Part shown: piece by piece, positions 17,063 through 24,705 of the stretch
Layout of the letters: each line of letters starts with the position of its first letter
Numbering within the stretch: the first letter of the stretch is position 1
Source of the DNA: an uncultured Lactobacillus sp.
GTDB lineage: Bacteria > Bacillota > Bacilli > Lactobacillales > Lactobacillaceae
Assembly (NCBI GenBank): GCA_945971245.1
Contig: CAMFOZ010000004.1
Span: forward strand, 1 to 34,530
Direction of reading: 5' to 3'
DNA: 34,530 nt
The notes under the pieces: model-generated
The model's database searches: none
The model's input: the letters and a program-made list of their open reading frames with translations, nothing else
What the model was told of the DNA's origin: nothing
Position numbers and translations under genes: made by a program

Positions 17063-17644
17063 ATGAATTATCAGATGATTTTGCTGTGCGTAGCGATCGT
17101 GTGCCTGCTACTGTTTTTAATTCAGTGGTTTCGTCAGGCACGGCACATCCTGCATGGGGGAACTCGTCCACTGACTTGGAACCATCCGGTATTAAACTGG
17201 TGCCTGCTGGTGGTTGCGGTGTTGGCGTTTGCCGGGATGGGGGTCGTCAATATGAAGACAGAGGCCGCCACCAGTCAGGTTGCAAAAACTGCTTCGTCTA
17301 AAGCACGTTCGGCATCCAGTAGTTCCCAACCCAAGCAACAAGCTAAACCACAGGCAGCTAATCCTAATCGCCAAGGAGAACAGAGTCAGGATAACCTGCC
17401 TGCTCCCGAACATCAGGACCTCAAACTTGACCAAAATAGCCATGCCGTCCTAAATAACTTTGCTGTTCCGGCAAAGAACCAATTGCAGATCATTGATGCC
17501 GGAAGTGGCAATGTCCTGCAGACATTTCCTAGTCAGCCAGCCGCGGGGAAGGTCAATTATACCTTTACCAAGGAGGGCAACTACTACTTGATCTTGACGA
17601 ATGGTGAACAGACCAAGACGGTTGCGGTCAGCGTCAGCCGCTAA
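17063..17644 (+). CDS. Small membrane-anchored protein of unknown function
   Basis: A 193-residue protein I cannot assign to a family with confidence (a DUF4811-like lactobacillus protein is one possibility). Two hydrophobic segments (about 4-22 and 44-62) are joined by a short basic loop. A low-complexity Ser/Ala/Gln/Lys linker (about 68-110) comes next, then a C-terminal region of about 75 residues with alternating beta-like pattern ending KTVAVSVSR. The simplest topology places the tail outside the cell. The start is set by GGGGAGGG before the ATG. It lies 99 bases before a response regulator and sensor kinase, so it may be an accessory to that system, although separate promoters are possible. 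Confidence 0.75.
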   Translation: MNYQMILLCVAIVCLLLFLIQWFRQARHILHGGTRPLTWNHPVLNWCLLVVAVLAFAGMGVVNMKTEAATSQVAKTASSKARSASSSSQPKQQAKPQAANPNRQGEQSQDNLPAPEHQDLKLDQNSHAVLNNFAVPAKNQLQIIDAGSGNVLQTFPSQPAAGKVNYTFTKEGNYYLILTNGEQTKTVAVSVSR

Positions 17645-17743
17645 GATTTCCTTAAGGTCGGAATCGATAGTCGGTCTAATCGAAGTAAATTAGTTATAAT
17701 TAATAAGTATGTAAAGACAGCTTGAAAAAGGAGTGGCCGCATA

Positions 17744-18433
17744 ATGAAAATTTTAGTTGTCGATGATGATAAAGAAATTGTTCAATTACTGGAAATTTAT
17801 ATCCGTAATGAAGGGTATGAGCCGGTAGCGGCTTACAACGGTAAGGAAGCCCTGACCAAGCTGAACACCAATCCAGATATTGGCCTGGTAATCCTGGACC
17901 TGATGATGCCCGAAATGGATGGGATGGAAGTCATCAAGCAGGTACGCAAGGACTCCGATATTCCAATCCTGGTACTGTCTGCTAAGACGACCGACATGGA
18001 TAAGATTCAGGGCCTGATCAGCGGGGCGGATGACTATGTAACTAAGCCGTTCAACCCGTTGGAAGTAATGGCCCGGGTTAAGTCACTGCTGCGCCGGAGC
18101 CAGGGTGAGGTCACCAATGACCAGCCAGACATCCTCAATGTGGGTCCGCTGATCATCAACAAAGATTCGCACGAGGTTAAGACGATCAAGGGCGACACGA
18201 TTCAACTGACGGCCCTGGAATTCGGGATCTTGTACCTCCTGGCCAGTCACCCGAACCGGGTCTTCTCCGCGGATGACATCTTCGAGCGGGTTTGGCAACA
18301 GGAAAGCGTGGTTTCTGCCAAGACGGTGATGGTCCACGTTAGCCACCTGCGGGATAAGATCGAAGAAGCCACAAATGGTGAAAAGGTGATTCAGACGGTC
18401 TGGGGCGTTGGCTACAAGATTGAGAACCACTAG
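17744..18433 (+). CDS. OmpR-family response regulator
   Basis: A 229-residue two-component response regulator. The receiver domain (about 1-115) has acidic VDDD at 6-9, phospho-acceptor D52 in LDLMMPEMDG, and the conserved lysine in YVTKPF. The C-terminal winged-helix domain (about 130-229) ends VWGVGYKI, typical of the OmpR/PhoB class. ATG follows AAAAGGAG. It is paired with the kinase that starts 20 bases downstream. Sequence style resembles VanR-like regulators. Regulated genes are unknown; azlCD directly downstream and the small membrane protein upstream are positional candidates. A TATAAT at 17695-17700 may be its -10 box. Confidence 0.93.
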   Translation: MKILVVDDDKEIVQLLEIYIRNEGYEPVAAYNGKEALTKLNTNPDIGLVILDLMMPEMDGMEVIKQVRKDSDIPILVLSAKTTDMDKIQGLISGADDYVTKPFNPLEVMARVKSLLRRSQGEVTNDQPDILNVGPLIINKDSHEVKTIKGDTIQLTALEFGILYLLASHPNRVFSADDIFERVWQQESVVSAKTVMVHVSHLRDKIEEATNGEKVIQTVWGVGYKIENH

Positions 18434-18452
18434 TAACTGAGGGGGTTCAAGC

Positions 18453-19589
18453 GTGAAGCTAACGGGACGTGAAAAAAGTTCACTGATATTTGAGGGGGTC
18501 ATCACAGTTGTCCTGCTGATCCTCTTGAACATGGCCATCCTGACCATCATTCAGGATGTCATCCAGTCTAATCCCGGGGTTAACAACGGGATTTTCATGA
18601 TCAAACAGTCGTTGCGGATCGGTCCGATGCAGGCCCAGATCTGGAGCTATCAGCGGATCCTGATCATCTTTCTGCTGTTGATTGATGTTTGGGTTGTCTG
18701 GTGGCGATTGCGCCGGCGTTATCACCTTTACTTGATGAACCACATTATCGGTGAGCTCCATTACATTGCCCAGGGCCACCTTGACCACCGGATTCCCTTC
18801 CGGCTCAAGGGAAACGAGCAGCATGTGATCACCAGTGTCAATGCGTTGGTTGATAGTGCAGTTCAATCGATGGATGATGAACGTAAGATTGAGAAGTCCA
18901 AGGATGAGCTGATCACTAACGTCAGCCATGACCTGCGGACCCCACTGACCAGCATCATTGGTTACCTGGGATTGATCGAGGATAAGCAGTACCAAAATGA
19001 GGAGGACATCCTCAAGTACACCCATATTGCCTACGAAAAGGCCAAGCAGATGAAGAACCTGGTGGACGACCTCTTTGAATACACCAAGGTCCAGCAGCAC
19101 GGGGCCCCCGTCAACATCATGCGGGTGGATCTTGACCAACTGCTGGAACAGCTGACGGCTAGCTTTGCCCTGGAGGCGGAACGGCGGGGGATTGAGATCA
19201 GCTCCAAAGTGGTTCCTAATCCCTTGATGATTGAGGCGGACCCGGAGAAGCTGGGTCGGGTCTTTAACAACCTGGTTGCCAACGCCTTCAAGTACGGTAA
19301 CGGGGCTAGCTATATTCGCATCACGGCGCACCAGGAGCAGGCTAACGTGGTTGTCAAAGTTGCCAACGACGGGACGCCAATTCCTAAGGAAGCCCAGAGC
19401 CACCTCTTCGAACGTTTCTACCGGGCTGAGGCATCGCGGTCCCGGGCAACCGGGGGGACCGGACTGGGACTGGCGATTGTTAAGAGCATCGTGGACCTAC
19501 ACCATGGTCAGGTTACGGTGACCTCTGACGAGAACGAGACGGCCTTCATTGTTACCCTGCCCCTTAAGCAGGAGAAACTGAATAAATAA
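18453..19589 (+). CDS. Membrane sensor histidine kinase
   Basis: A 378-residue kinase starting at GTG (18453), behind GAGGGGG. Two membrane helices (about 13-34 and 66-84) enclose an extracytoplasmic loop of only about 30 residues, followed by a HAMP-like linker. The HisKA domain carries the phospho-accepting H159 in SHDLRTPLTS, and the ATPase domain shows the N box NLVANAFKYG and the G box GGTGLGLAIV. The small outer loop suggests sensing inside the membrane or through a partner protein. It is cotranscribed with the preceding regulator and ends at an 18-base-pair terminator. Class resembles VanS-like kinases; the signal is unknown. Confidence 0.93.
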   Translation: MKLTGREKSSLIFEGVITVVLLILLNMAILTIIQDVIQSNPGVNNGIFMIKQSLRIGPMQAQIWSYQRILIIFLLLIDVWVVWWRLRRRYHLYLMNHIIGELHYIAQGHLDHRIPFRLKGNEQHVITSVNALVDSAVQSMDDERKIEKSKDELITNVSHDLRTPLTSIIGYLGLIEDKQYQNEEDILKYTHIAYEKAKQMKNLVDDLFEYTKVQQHGAPVNIMRVDLDQLLEQLTASFALEAERRGIEISSKVVPNPLMIEADPEKLGRVFNNLVANAFKYGNGASYIRITAHQEQANVVVKVANDGTPIPKEAQSHLFERFYRAEASRSRATGGTGLGLAIVKSIVDLHHGQVTVTSDENETAFIVTLPLKQEKLNK

Positions 19590-19592
19590 TTT

Positions 19593-19634
19593 AAAAAGAA
19601 TGAAGAATTTCACCGTAAATTCTTCATTCTTTTT
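19593..19634. terminator. Perfect 18-bp stem terminator
   Basis: Positions 19593-19610 are fully complementary to 19617-19634 around a 6-base loop. T5 ends the + strand arm, and an A5 start allows use on the other strand as well. Confidence 0.93.
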
Positions 19635-19663
19635 ATTTCACTGTATTCATTAAAAATGGAGTG

Positions 19664-19672
19664 TGTTAAACT
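19664..19672 (+). promoter_or_regulatory. Extended -10 promoter of azlCD
   Basis: TGTTAAACT is a TGn extended -10, with a weak TATTCA 17 bases upstream of TAAACT (19667-19672). Confidence 0.4.
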
Positions 19673-19731
19673 GAAAGAGCATTGTGTCGCCTCAATTTTA
19701 TTAATAGATGACGATAATTGGAGGAAATTCT

Positions 19732-20595
19732 GTGGCTAAAGCGCAAATAAATCCAGAAAAAGCACGATGGCTAGAAGTCTTGGGCATTGCCATGCCGCTC
19801 TGCCTTAGCTATATTCCAATCGGATTAGCTTGTGGAATTTTATTACACGCAGCGGGCTTTAACTTTATAATGACCCTTGTGGTGTCGATCGTGGTTTTCT
19901 CTGGCGGTGCTCAGTTTATTCTGGCTTCGTTATTGACGATTCACGCACCGTTAACGTCAATTTTCGTGACCCTATTCTTCTTGGAGCTGCGTTATGCACT
20001 CCTGGGATCGAGCCTTTCTAAATACATCAAAAATGAATCACAGCACTTCATCTGGCTCTTTGCCGTATCGATGAATGATGAAAACTATGCGGTGAACTAC
20101 CTTAAGTTTGCAACTGATAAGAAGTGGACCCCGAAGGACGGGTTGTTAGTGGAGCACTACTCCCTAATTTCTTGGTCCGTGGCCAACATGGTCGGGGGCT
20201 TAATCGTTAGTACGATCTCAATTAACCTGGAAGTGGTGGACTTCGCTTTGACGGCCCTGTTCTTGTACATGGTCGTAATGCAGGTTCGGAACCACCTGAC
20301 CCTGTTGATCTGCCTGTTTTCGGCAGTGCTGGCCGTATTCTTCCTGGTGCTTACCAGGAGTACGTTGGGGATTGTGATTGCAACCTTGATTGCCTCCTTC
20401 ACCGGTTTCCTGATTGAAAACACGGTTCGTAAGCACAGTAAGGATCCTGATAATAACTGGTTCTTGACCAAGATCTTCCGGCCAATCGCTACCCGGATTA
20501 CGGTGGAGGACCAGCAGGAACGGCGTGAAATGAAGAAAGTTAAGCAGCAACTGGATGAGGATCGTCAGGAAAAGGTCCCGTCCGAACACGATGAT
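19732..20595 (+). CDS. azlC: AzlC family branched-chain amino acid exporter subunit
   Basis: A protein of about 288 residues, the large subunit of AzlCD, which exports branched-chain amino acids in Bacillus. It has repeated hydrophobic segments and the typical start PLCLSYIPIGLACGILLHAAG, followed by FSGGAQFI and ELRYALLGSSLS. The C-terminus (about 235-288) is highly charged. The start is placed at GTG 19732 because GGAGG (19720-19724) precedes it by seven bases; the in-frame ATG at 19708 has no ribosome site. azlD follows 12 bases later. Substrate could also be other amino acids. Confidence 0.9.
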
Positions 20596-20610
20596 TAGTG
20601 GAGACTAGGT

Positions 20611-20991
20611 ATGGAACAACTATTTAGTAATTTACCTTTATTAATTTCCGATACTGGTAACAACAAGACCTTGTATCATATCATTGTCATTATTTTTGCG
20701 GCATTTGCGGCATTTATTCCACGTTATTTCCCAATTCTGTTCTTCTCCACCCGGAAGATTCCCGAGTGGTTTAACGAATGGATGAAGTATGTCCCCGTCA
20801 GCCTTTTCACCGCACTGATCGTGAAGAACGTCTTTGTGACAACGGCGGGCTACCACTTCGTTCCGTTTGGCCACGTTGATCAGATTGTGGCGGCCGTCAT
20901 CGTGATGGTCATTGCCTACTTTACCCGCTCGATGTCGATCTCAGTCATCAGCGGGCTGGTCGCAGTTTGGCTGCTGAGTATGGTAATATAA
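20611..20991 (+). CDS. azlD: AzlD family small subunit
   Basis: A 126-residue membrane protein, the usual partner of AzlC. Hydrophobic segments lie near 25-45, 68-85 and 92-125. The family motif around FIPRYFPILFF and a conserved KYVPVSLFTALIVKNV are present. It begins at ATG with a weak ribosome site (GGAGACTAGG), directly behind azlC, and ends at a strong hairpin shared with the convergent methyltransferase gene. Confidence 0.9.
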   Translation: MEQLFSNLPLLISDTGNNKTLYHIIVIIFAAFAAFIPRYFPILFFSTRKIPEWFNEWMKYVPVSLFTALIVKNVFVTTAGYHFVPFGHVDQIVAAVIVMVIAYFTRSMSISVISGLVAVWLLSMVI

Positions 20992-20994
20992 TTC

Positions 20995-21037
20995 AAAAGC
21001 ACCCTACCTCATTTAGTTGAGGGCAGGGTGCTTTTTT
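20995..21037. terminator. Bidirectional terminator between azlD and the methyltransferase
   Basis: AAAAGCACCCT and CCTC (20995-21010) pair with GAGG and AGGGTGCTTTT (21019-21035). The T run on + overlaps the stop codon of the - strand methyltransferase. Confidence 0.9.
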
Positions 21038-22010
21038 AATCTGCGGGATTATTGCTATGGTTACGACGATGGGCTTGCTGGACAGCGCGGGTGTTGCGTT
21101 CCCAGAAGACCCCGTCTGTGTAGCCCTGAATATCGTCGCCCGCCTTGGTCTGTTGAAGGCGGTATTCCCCCCAGGCGGTGTAGAGAAGGCTCTGCTCAAT
21201 CCCGATGAAGTGGCGATTAAGCTTCTTGGCGGTAACCAGGCTGGAGCCGGCGCCGGCGAAGGGGTCGAGAATCAGGTCGCCGGGGTTGGTGCTGGCCAGG
21301 ATGACCTTGGCTAACAGCTTTTCTGGCTTCTGGGTCGGGTGTCCGGTATTTTCGGGCATCGACCAGTAGGGGATGGAGATGTCATCCCAGAAGTTAGAGG
21401 GCATGGTGTCGCGGAAACGCCCGGCCGCTGTCTCCTGCCAATCCCGGGCCTTACCAGCGACACGGTAGGGGGCGATGACCTGCCGCCGCTGCTTAACCTG
21501 ATCAACGTTGAAGGTGTAATTGGACTGGTCACGAACAAGGAACCAGATATCCTCCATGCCGTTTTTCCAGTTAGTCTTGGCCCCCCGGCCTTTCTCACGT
21601 TGCCAGGTAATCCGGTTCTTGATAGTGAAGTTACTGGCTAGGACCGGGGCGAGGGCGATACTGGTCTGCCAATCGGCGAAGACATAGAGACTGGCGTGTG
21701 GCTTTAACTTAGCGGTCAGGGCATCAATCCAACGCTGGGTATAGGCCTGATAGTCCTGGTCGCTCATCTTCTTGAAGTTGAGACCATCATACTTTTTATC
21801 GAGGTTGTATGGCGGGTCGACAATTGCCAGATCAGCAACTTGATCCGGGAGTTGCTTGAGAATCCGAAACGCGTCCCCGTTGATGGTCTGGTCAATGACC
21901 GATGATAGCGTGCTAAGCTGGTCACCCTCATGGCGGATCCGTTCGAGGACGCCGGCTGGAGCATCCGCCAGCGGAAAGTCGATCGTCTTGTTGCGTGCCG
22001 ATTTAGTCAT
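21036..22010 (-). CDS. Beta-class DNA (adenine-N6 or cytosine-N4) methyltransferase
   Basis: A 324-residue SAM-dependent DNA methyltransferase. The catalytic motif IV DPPY is at 65-68 and precedes the SAM motif I DPFAGAGSS at 249-257, which defines the beta class. HPTQKP at 224-229 is also typical. Start at 22010 follows AAGGAGG; a longer reading from 22028 lacks one. No restriction enzyme or specificity subunit is next to it, so it looks like an orphan enzyme or one separated from its partner. DPPY fits N6-adenine methylation best, but N4-cytosine is not excluded. The recognition site cannot be read from the sequence. Confidence 0.9.
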   Translation of the reverse strand: MTKSARNKTIDFPLADAPAGVLERIRHEGDQLSTLSSVIDQTINGDAFRILKQLPDQVADLAIVDPPYNLDKKYDGLNFKKMSDQDYQAYTQRWIDALTAKLKPHASLYVFADWQTSIALAPVLASNFTIKNRITWQREKGRGAKTNWKNGMEDIWFLVRDQSNYTFNVDQVKQRRQVIAPYRVAGKARDWQETAAGRFRDTMPSNFWDDISIPYWSMPENTGHPTQKPEKLLAKVILASTNPGDLILDPFAGAGSSLVTAKKLNRHFIGIEQSLLYTAWGEYRLQQTKAGDDIQGYTDGVFWERNTRAVQQAHRRNHSNNPAD

Positions 22011-22091
22011 GATGGGCCTCCTTATCAAAATAAATACTAGTTAAGATCATACCATACCGGGCGCGTGATATGAGAAATTTAATAAAGAGTG

Positions 22092-22120
22092 TTGACAACC
22101 CCACTGAAAGCGTCTAGTAT
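22092..22120 (+). promoter_or_regulatory. pyr operon promoter
   Basis: Perfect TTGACA (22092-22097), 17 bases, TAGTAT (22115-22120). Predicted start near 22127, about 10 bases before the PyrR loop. Confidence 0.75.
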
Positions 22121-22137
22121 TATGGGCAATCGAAATA

Positions 22138-22168
22138 CCTTTAACTTAGTCCAGCGAGGCTAGGAAGG
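22138..22168 (+). promoter_or_regulatory. PyrR-binding loop (anti-antiterminator)
   Basis: The RNA folds as the classical PyrR site: a lower stem CCUUU with AAGG, an internal AA bulge, an upper stem AGUC/GGCU and the hexaloop CAGCGA (consensus CNGNGA). Its 3' part CTAGGAAGG (22160-22168) can instead pair with CCTTCTTAG (22196-22204) to make the antiterminator. PyrR bound with UMP would stabilise this loop and allow termination. Confidence 0.88.
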
Positions 22169-22192
22169 ATTTAATTGAGCGTTAGAATATCT

Positions 22193-22228
22193 CGGCCTTC
22201 TTAGTGCACCACTGAGGAGGCCGTTTTT
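22193..22228 (+). terminator. pyr attenuator terminator
   Basis: CGGCCTTCTTAGTG (22193-22206) pairs with CACTGAGGAGGCCG (22210-22223), then TTTTT. Its 5' arm is shared with the antiterminator, so it is a regulated terminator. Confidence 0.9.
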
Positions 22229-22311
22229 ATGCAGAATTTCCCGGGCCAACTCAGGGTGTCGGAAGGAAGTTTCGCCCACTTAATCAAATAGGTATTTTTG
22301 AAAGAACTGAG

Positions 22312-22344
22312 CCATTTAATTGTCTCCCGTGAGAGCAGAATCGG
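22312..22344 (+). promoter_or_regulatory. Possible second PyrR-binding loop
   Basis: CUC-CCGUGA-GAG gives a hexaloop fitting CNGNGA, with an AA on the 5' side and CC/GG at the base. The lower stem is imperfect, and I found no convincing antiterminator pairing with the next terminator. It may be a decayed or variant copy. Confidence 0.35.
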
Positions 22345-22386
22345 TGCAGTGTTTTCAGCCTATCTAACATAAGCAAAAAACACACG

Positions 22387-22440
22387 AAAAGCAGCGTGAC
22401 CGCAAACCAGGGGACTGGATCGGTTGACGCTGCTTTTGTT
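22387..22440 (+). terminator. Second terminator-like hairpin before pyrB
   Basis: AAAAGCAGCGT (22387-22397) pairs with ACGCTGCTTTT (22427-22437); inner ACCG/CGGT and CCAG/CTGG pairs extend it. It ends TTTTGTT, only 30 bases before the pyrB start. Confidence 0.7.
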
Positions 22441-22470
22441 ACTTATGCAAAGAAAAAGGAGATCTATTTG

Positions 22471-23400
22471 ATGATTAGTACTGAACGAATTCAACCAAAC
22501 GTTGTCACTGTTGCCGACATGGATGCTGAGGATGCCCTGGACCTGATCAACGAGGCCGAGGAATACAAGCACGGCAAGAAGGCGGAACTAACCCGGCCAG
22601 CCTACGCCGCTAACCTCTTCTTCGAAAATTCAACCCGGACCAAGACCAGCTTCCAGATGGCCGAGATGAAATTAGGGATGCACGTAATGCAGTTTGAAGC
22701 GGGCACCAGTTCCGTCAAGAAGGGTGAAAGCCTCTATGATACCGTTAAGACGATGGAATCAATTGGGGTTGATATCGCCGTCATCCGTCACCCCGAAAAC
22801 GAATACTACAAAGAACTGATCAAGCACCCGGGCCTCAAGATCGGGATTGCCAACGGTGGTGACGGCAGTGGCCAGCACCCATCCCAATGCCTGCTCGACA
22901 TGATGACGATCCACGAGGAATTCGGTAACTTCAAGGGCCTCAAGGTACTGATCATCGGTGACCTGTCCCACTCCCGGGTGGCCCACTCCAACGCCATGAT
23001 GCTCAACCGGCTGGGGGCCGAGGTCTACTTTGCCGGCCCTCAGGAATGGTACGACGACGAACTGGCCCAATACGGGACTTTCGGCGACTTTGACGAACTG
23101 CTTCCTAAGATGGACGTGGTCAACCTGCTACGGGTCCAGAACGAACGGCTGTCCGGTGCAGAAAACGGCGCATTCGATGCTGAGAAGTACCACCAGCAAT
23201 ACGGCCTGACCAAGGAACGTTACAACAAGATGAAGAAGGGTGCCATCATCATGCACCCGGCACCGGTTAACCGGGGCGTCGAAATCGACAGTGACCTGGT
23301 TGAGGCCCCGAATTCCCGGATCTTCCGTCAGATGCAAAACGGGGTCTTCACGCGGATGGCCATCTTGAGTCGGATCCTGCGCTACAAGGGTATTATGTAA
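22471..23400 (+). CDS. pyrB: Aspartate carbamoyltransferase, catalytic subunit
   Basis: A 309-residue enzyme joining carbamoyl phosphate and aspartate, the committed step of pyrimidine synthesis. The carbamoyl-phosphate loop [11 protein letters not shown] carries STRT at 54-57, and HPAPVNRG and the C-terminal domain are complete. The start is ATG 22471 after AAAAGGAG; the open frame upstream runs through the second hairpin. No pyrI regulatory subunit is present, as usual in Firmicutes. First gene of pyrBCDFE. Control is probably by PyrR attenuation in the leader; pyrR and carAB are not in the window. Confidence 0.96.
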   Translation: MISTERIQPNVVTVADMDAEDALDLINEAEEYKHGKKAELTRPAYAANLFFENSTRTKTSFQMAEMKLGMHVMQFEAGTSSVKKGESLYDTVKTMESIGVDIAVIRHPENEYYKELIKHPGLKIGIANGGDGSGQHPSQCLLDMMTIHEEFGNFKGLKVLIIGDLSHSRVAHSNAMMLNRLGAEVYFAGPQEWYDDELAQYGTFGDFDELLPKMDVVNLLRVQNERLSGAENGAFDAEKYHQQYGLTKERYNKMKKGAIIMHPAPVNRGVEIDSDLVEAPNSRIFRQMQNGVFTRMAILSRILRYKGIM

Positions 23401-23415
23401 GACGGGGGCGACACT

Positions 23416-24705
23416 ATGAGTCAAACCCTCCTGAAGAATGGCCGGCGTCTGGTCGGCGAGCAACTAGTTACCAGTGACGTTCTGATTGAGGACGGCAAGA
23501 TCATCGCAATTGGGACCGACCTTAATGCCAGTACTGACGCCCAGGTGATTGACCTGAATAATAACCTGATCACCCCGGGCCTGGTCGACATCCATGTTCA
23601 CCTCCGCGAGCCAGGTTACACCAACAAGGAAACAATTGCGACCGGGAGTCGGGCCGCGGCCCACGGTGGCTTCACCACGATCGCTGCAATGGCGAACCTA
23701 AAGCCCACCTGTGACACGCCCGAACGCTTCCGTGCCCAGGAAGCCCGTAACGCCAAGGACGGCGTAATCAAGATCATCCAGTACTCACCCGTCACCAAGA
23801 ACCGGGCGGGGAAAGAACCGGTCGACGTTACTGCCCAGTACGCAGCGGGGGCCCGCCTTTTCAGCGATGACGGGGCCGGTATTCAAGATGCTGGCGTCGT
23901 CTACCGGGCTATGCAACAACTCGCCAAGTATGACCTACCACTGTGTGACCACGCCCAGGATAACCAGCTGGCTAACGGTGGGGTGATCAACGACGGTCCG
24001 GTTGCCAAGAAGATGGGGCTGCCGGGGATGCCAAAGATCAGCGAGACGGCCCAGATTGCCAGAAACATCGTGATCGCCCAGGCCACCGGTGCCCATTACC
24101 ATGTCTGCCACGTTTCAACCAAGGAAAGCATTGAACTGGTCCGGCACGCCAAGCGGTTGGGGATCAACGTCACCTGTGAGGTTACCCCCCACCACCTCCT
24201 GCTAGCCGATGCAGATATTCCGGATGATGACGCGGAGTACAAAATGAACCCACCGCTGCGGAGTCGGGAAGATCAAGAAGCCTGCCTGGCCGGTCTGCTT
24301 GATGGAACCATCGATTGCATTGCAACTGACCACGCTCCGCACACGGATGTCGAGAAGCACCAGGGCTTCCTGGCCTCACCGAACGGGATTGTCGGTAGTG
24401 AAACCGCCTTTGCCCTGCTCTACACCCGCTACGTTAAGAACGGGATCTTCACTCTGGGCCAGTTAATCGACTGGCTGAGCGGGGCTCCGTGCCGGGTGTT
24501 CAAGCTGACTAACGCTGGTCAGCTCCAGGTTGGAGATCCTGCAGATATCGCGGTCTTCGACATTGATCACCAGACCACGATCAAGGAAGACCAGTTCTTC
24601 TCAAAGGGGCACAACACCCCGTTTGTTGATGACCAGGTCTATGGAGCAACCGTAAAAACATTCGTTGATGGCAAGTTGGTTTACGATCGGGAGGATGCAG
24701 AATGA
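23416..24705 (+). CDS. pyrC: Dihydroorotase
   Basis: A 429-residue amidohydrolase closing carbamoyl aspartate to dihydroorotate. The metal motif DIHVHLREPG is at 58-67, DDGAG at 151-155, and the catalytic aspartate region ATDHAPH is around D305. Length and sequence fit the Gram-positive type I dihydroorotase. The ribosome site is weak (GGGGGCG), 15 bases after pyrB, so coupling to pyrB translation is likely. It overlaps pyrD by four bases. Confidence 0.95.
   Translation: MSQTLLKNGRRLVGEQLVTSDVLIEDGKIIAIGTDLNASTDAQVIDLNNNLITPGLVDIHVHLREPGYTNKETIATGSRAAAHGGFTTIAAMANLKPTCDTPERFRAQEARNAKDGVIKIIQYSPVTKNRAGKEPVDVTAQYAAGARLFSDDGAGIQDAGVVYRAMQQLAKYDLPLCDHAQDNQLANGGVINDGPVAKKMGLPGMPKISETAQIARNIVIAQATGAHYHVCHVSTKESIELVRHAKRLGINVTCEVTPHHLLLADADIPDDDAEYKMNPPLRSREDQEACLAGLLDGTIDCIATDHAPHTDVEKHQGFLASPNGIVGSETAFALLYTRYVKNGIFTLGQLIDWLSGAPCRVFKLTNAGQLQVGDPADIAVFDIDHQTTIKEDQFFSKGHNTPFVDDQVYGATVKTFVDGKLVYDREDAE

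Larger units (their letters stand above)
22011..22470. other. Non-coding pyr leader region
   Basis: The stretch holds a promoter, one classical PyrR attenuator, a possible second PyrR loop and a second terminator, all listed separately. No gene is supported in it. Confidence 0.8.

Noticed and set aside
18480-19403. Long - strand open frame (307 codons) inside the histidine kinase
   Set aside because: Composition (rich in H, Q, D, N and V) is typical of an antisense reading; no start signal.
22235-22248. Second Noc-binding site in the pyr leader
   Set aside because: Only the left part ATTTCCCGGG is present; the right half does not match.
22229-22291. Mini-frame of 20 codons after the first pyr terminator, possible leader peptide
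   Set aside because: ATG overlaps the T run and has no ribosome site; PyrR attenuation does not need a leader peptide.
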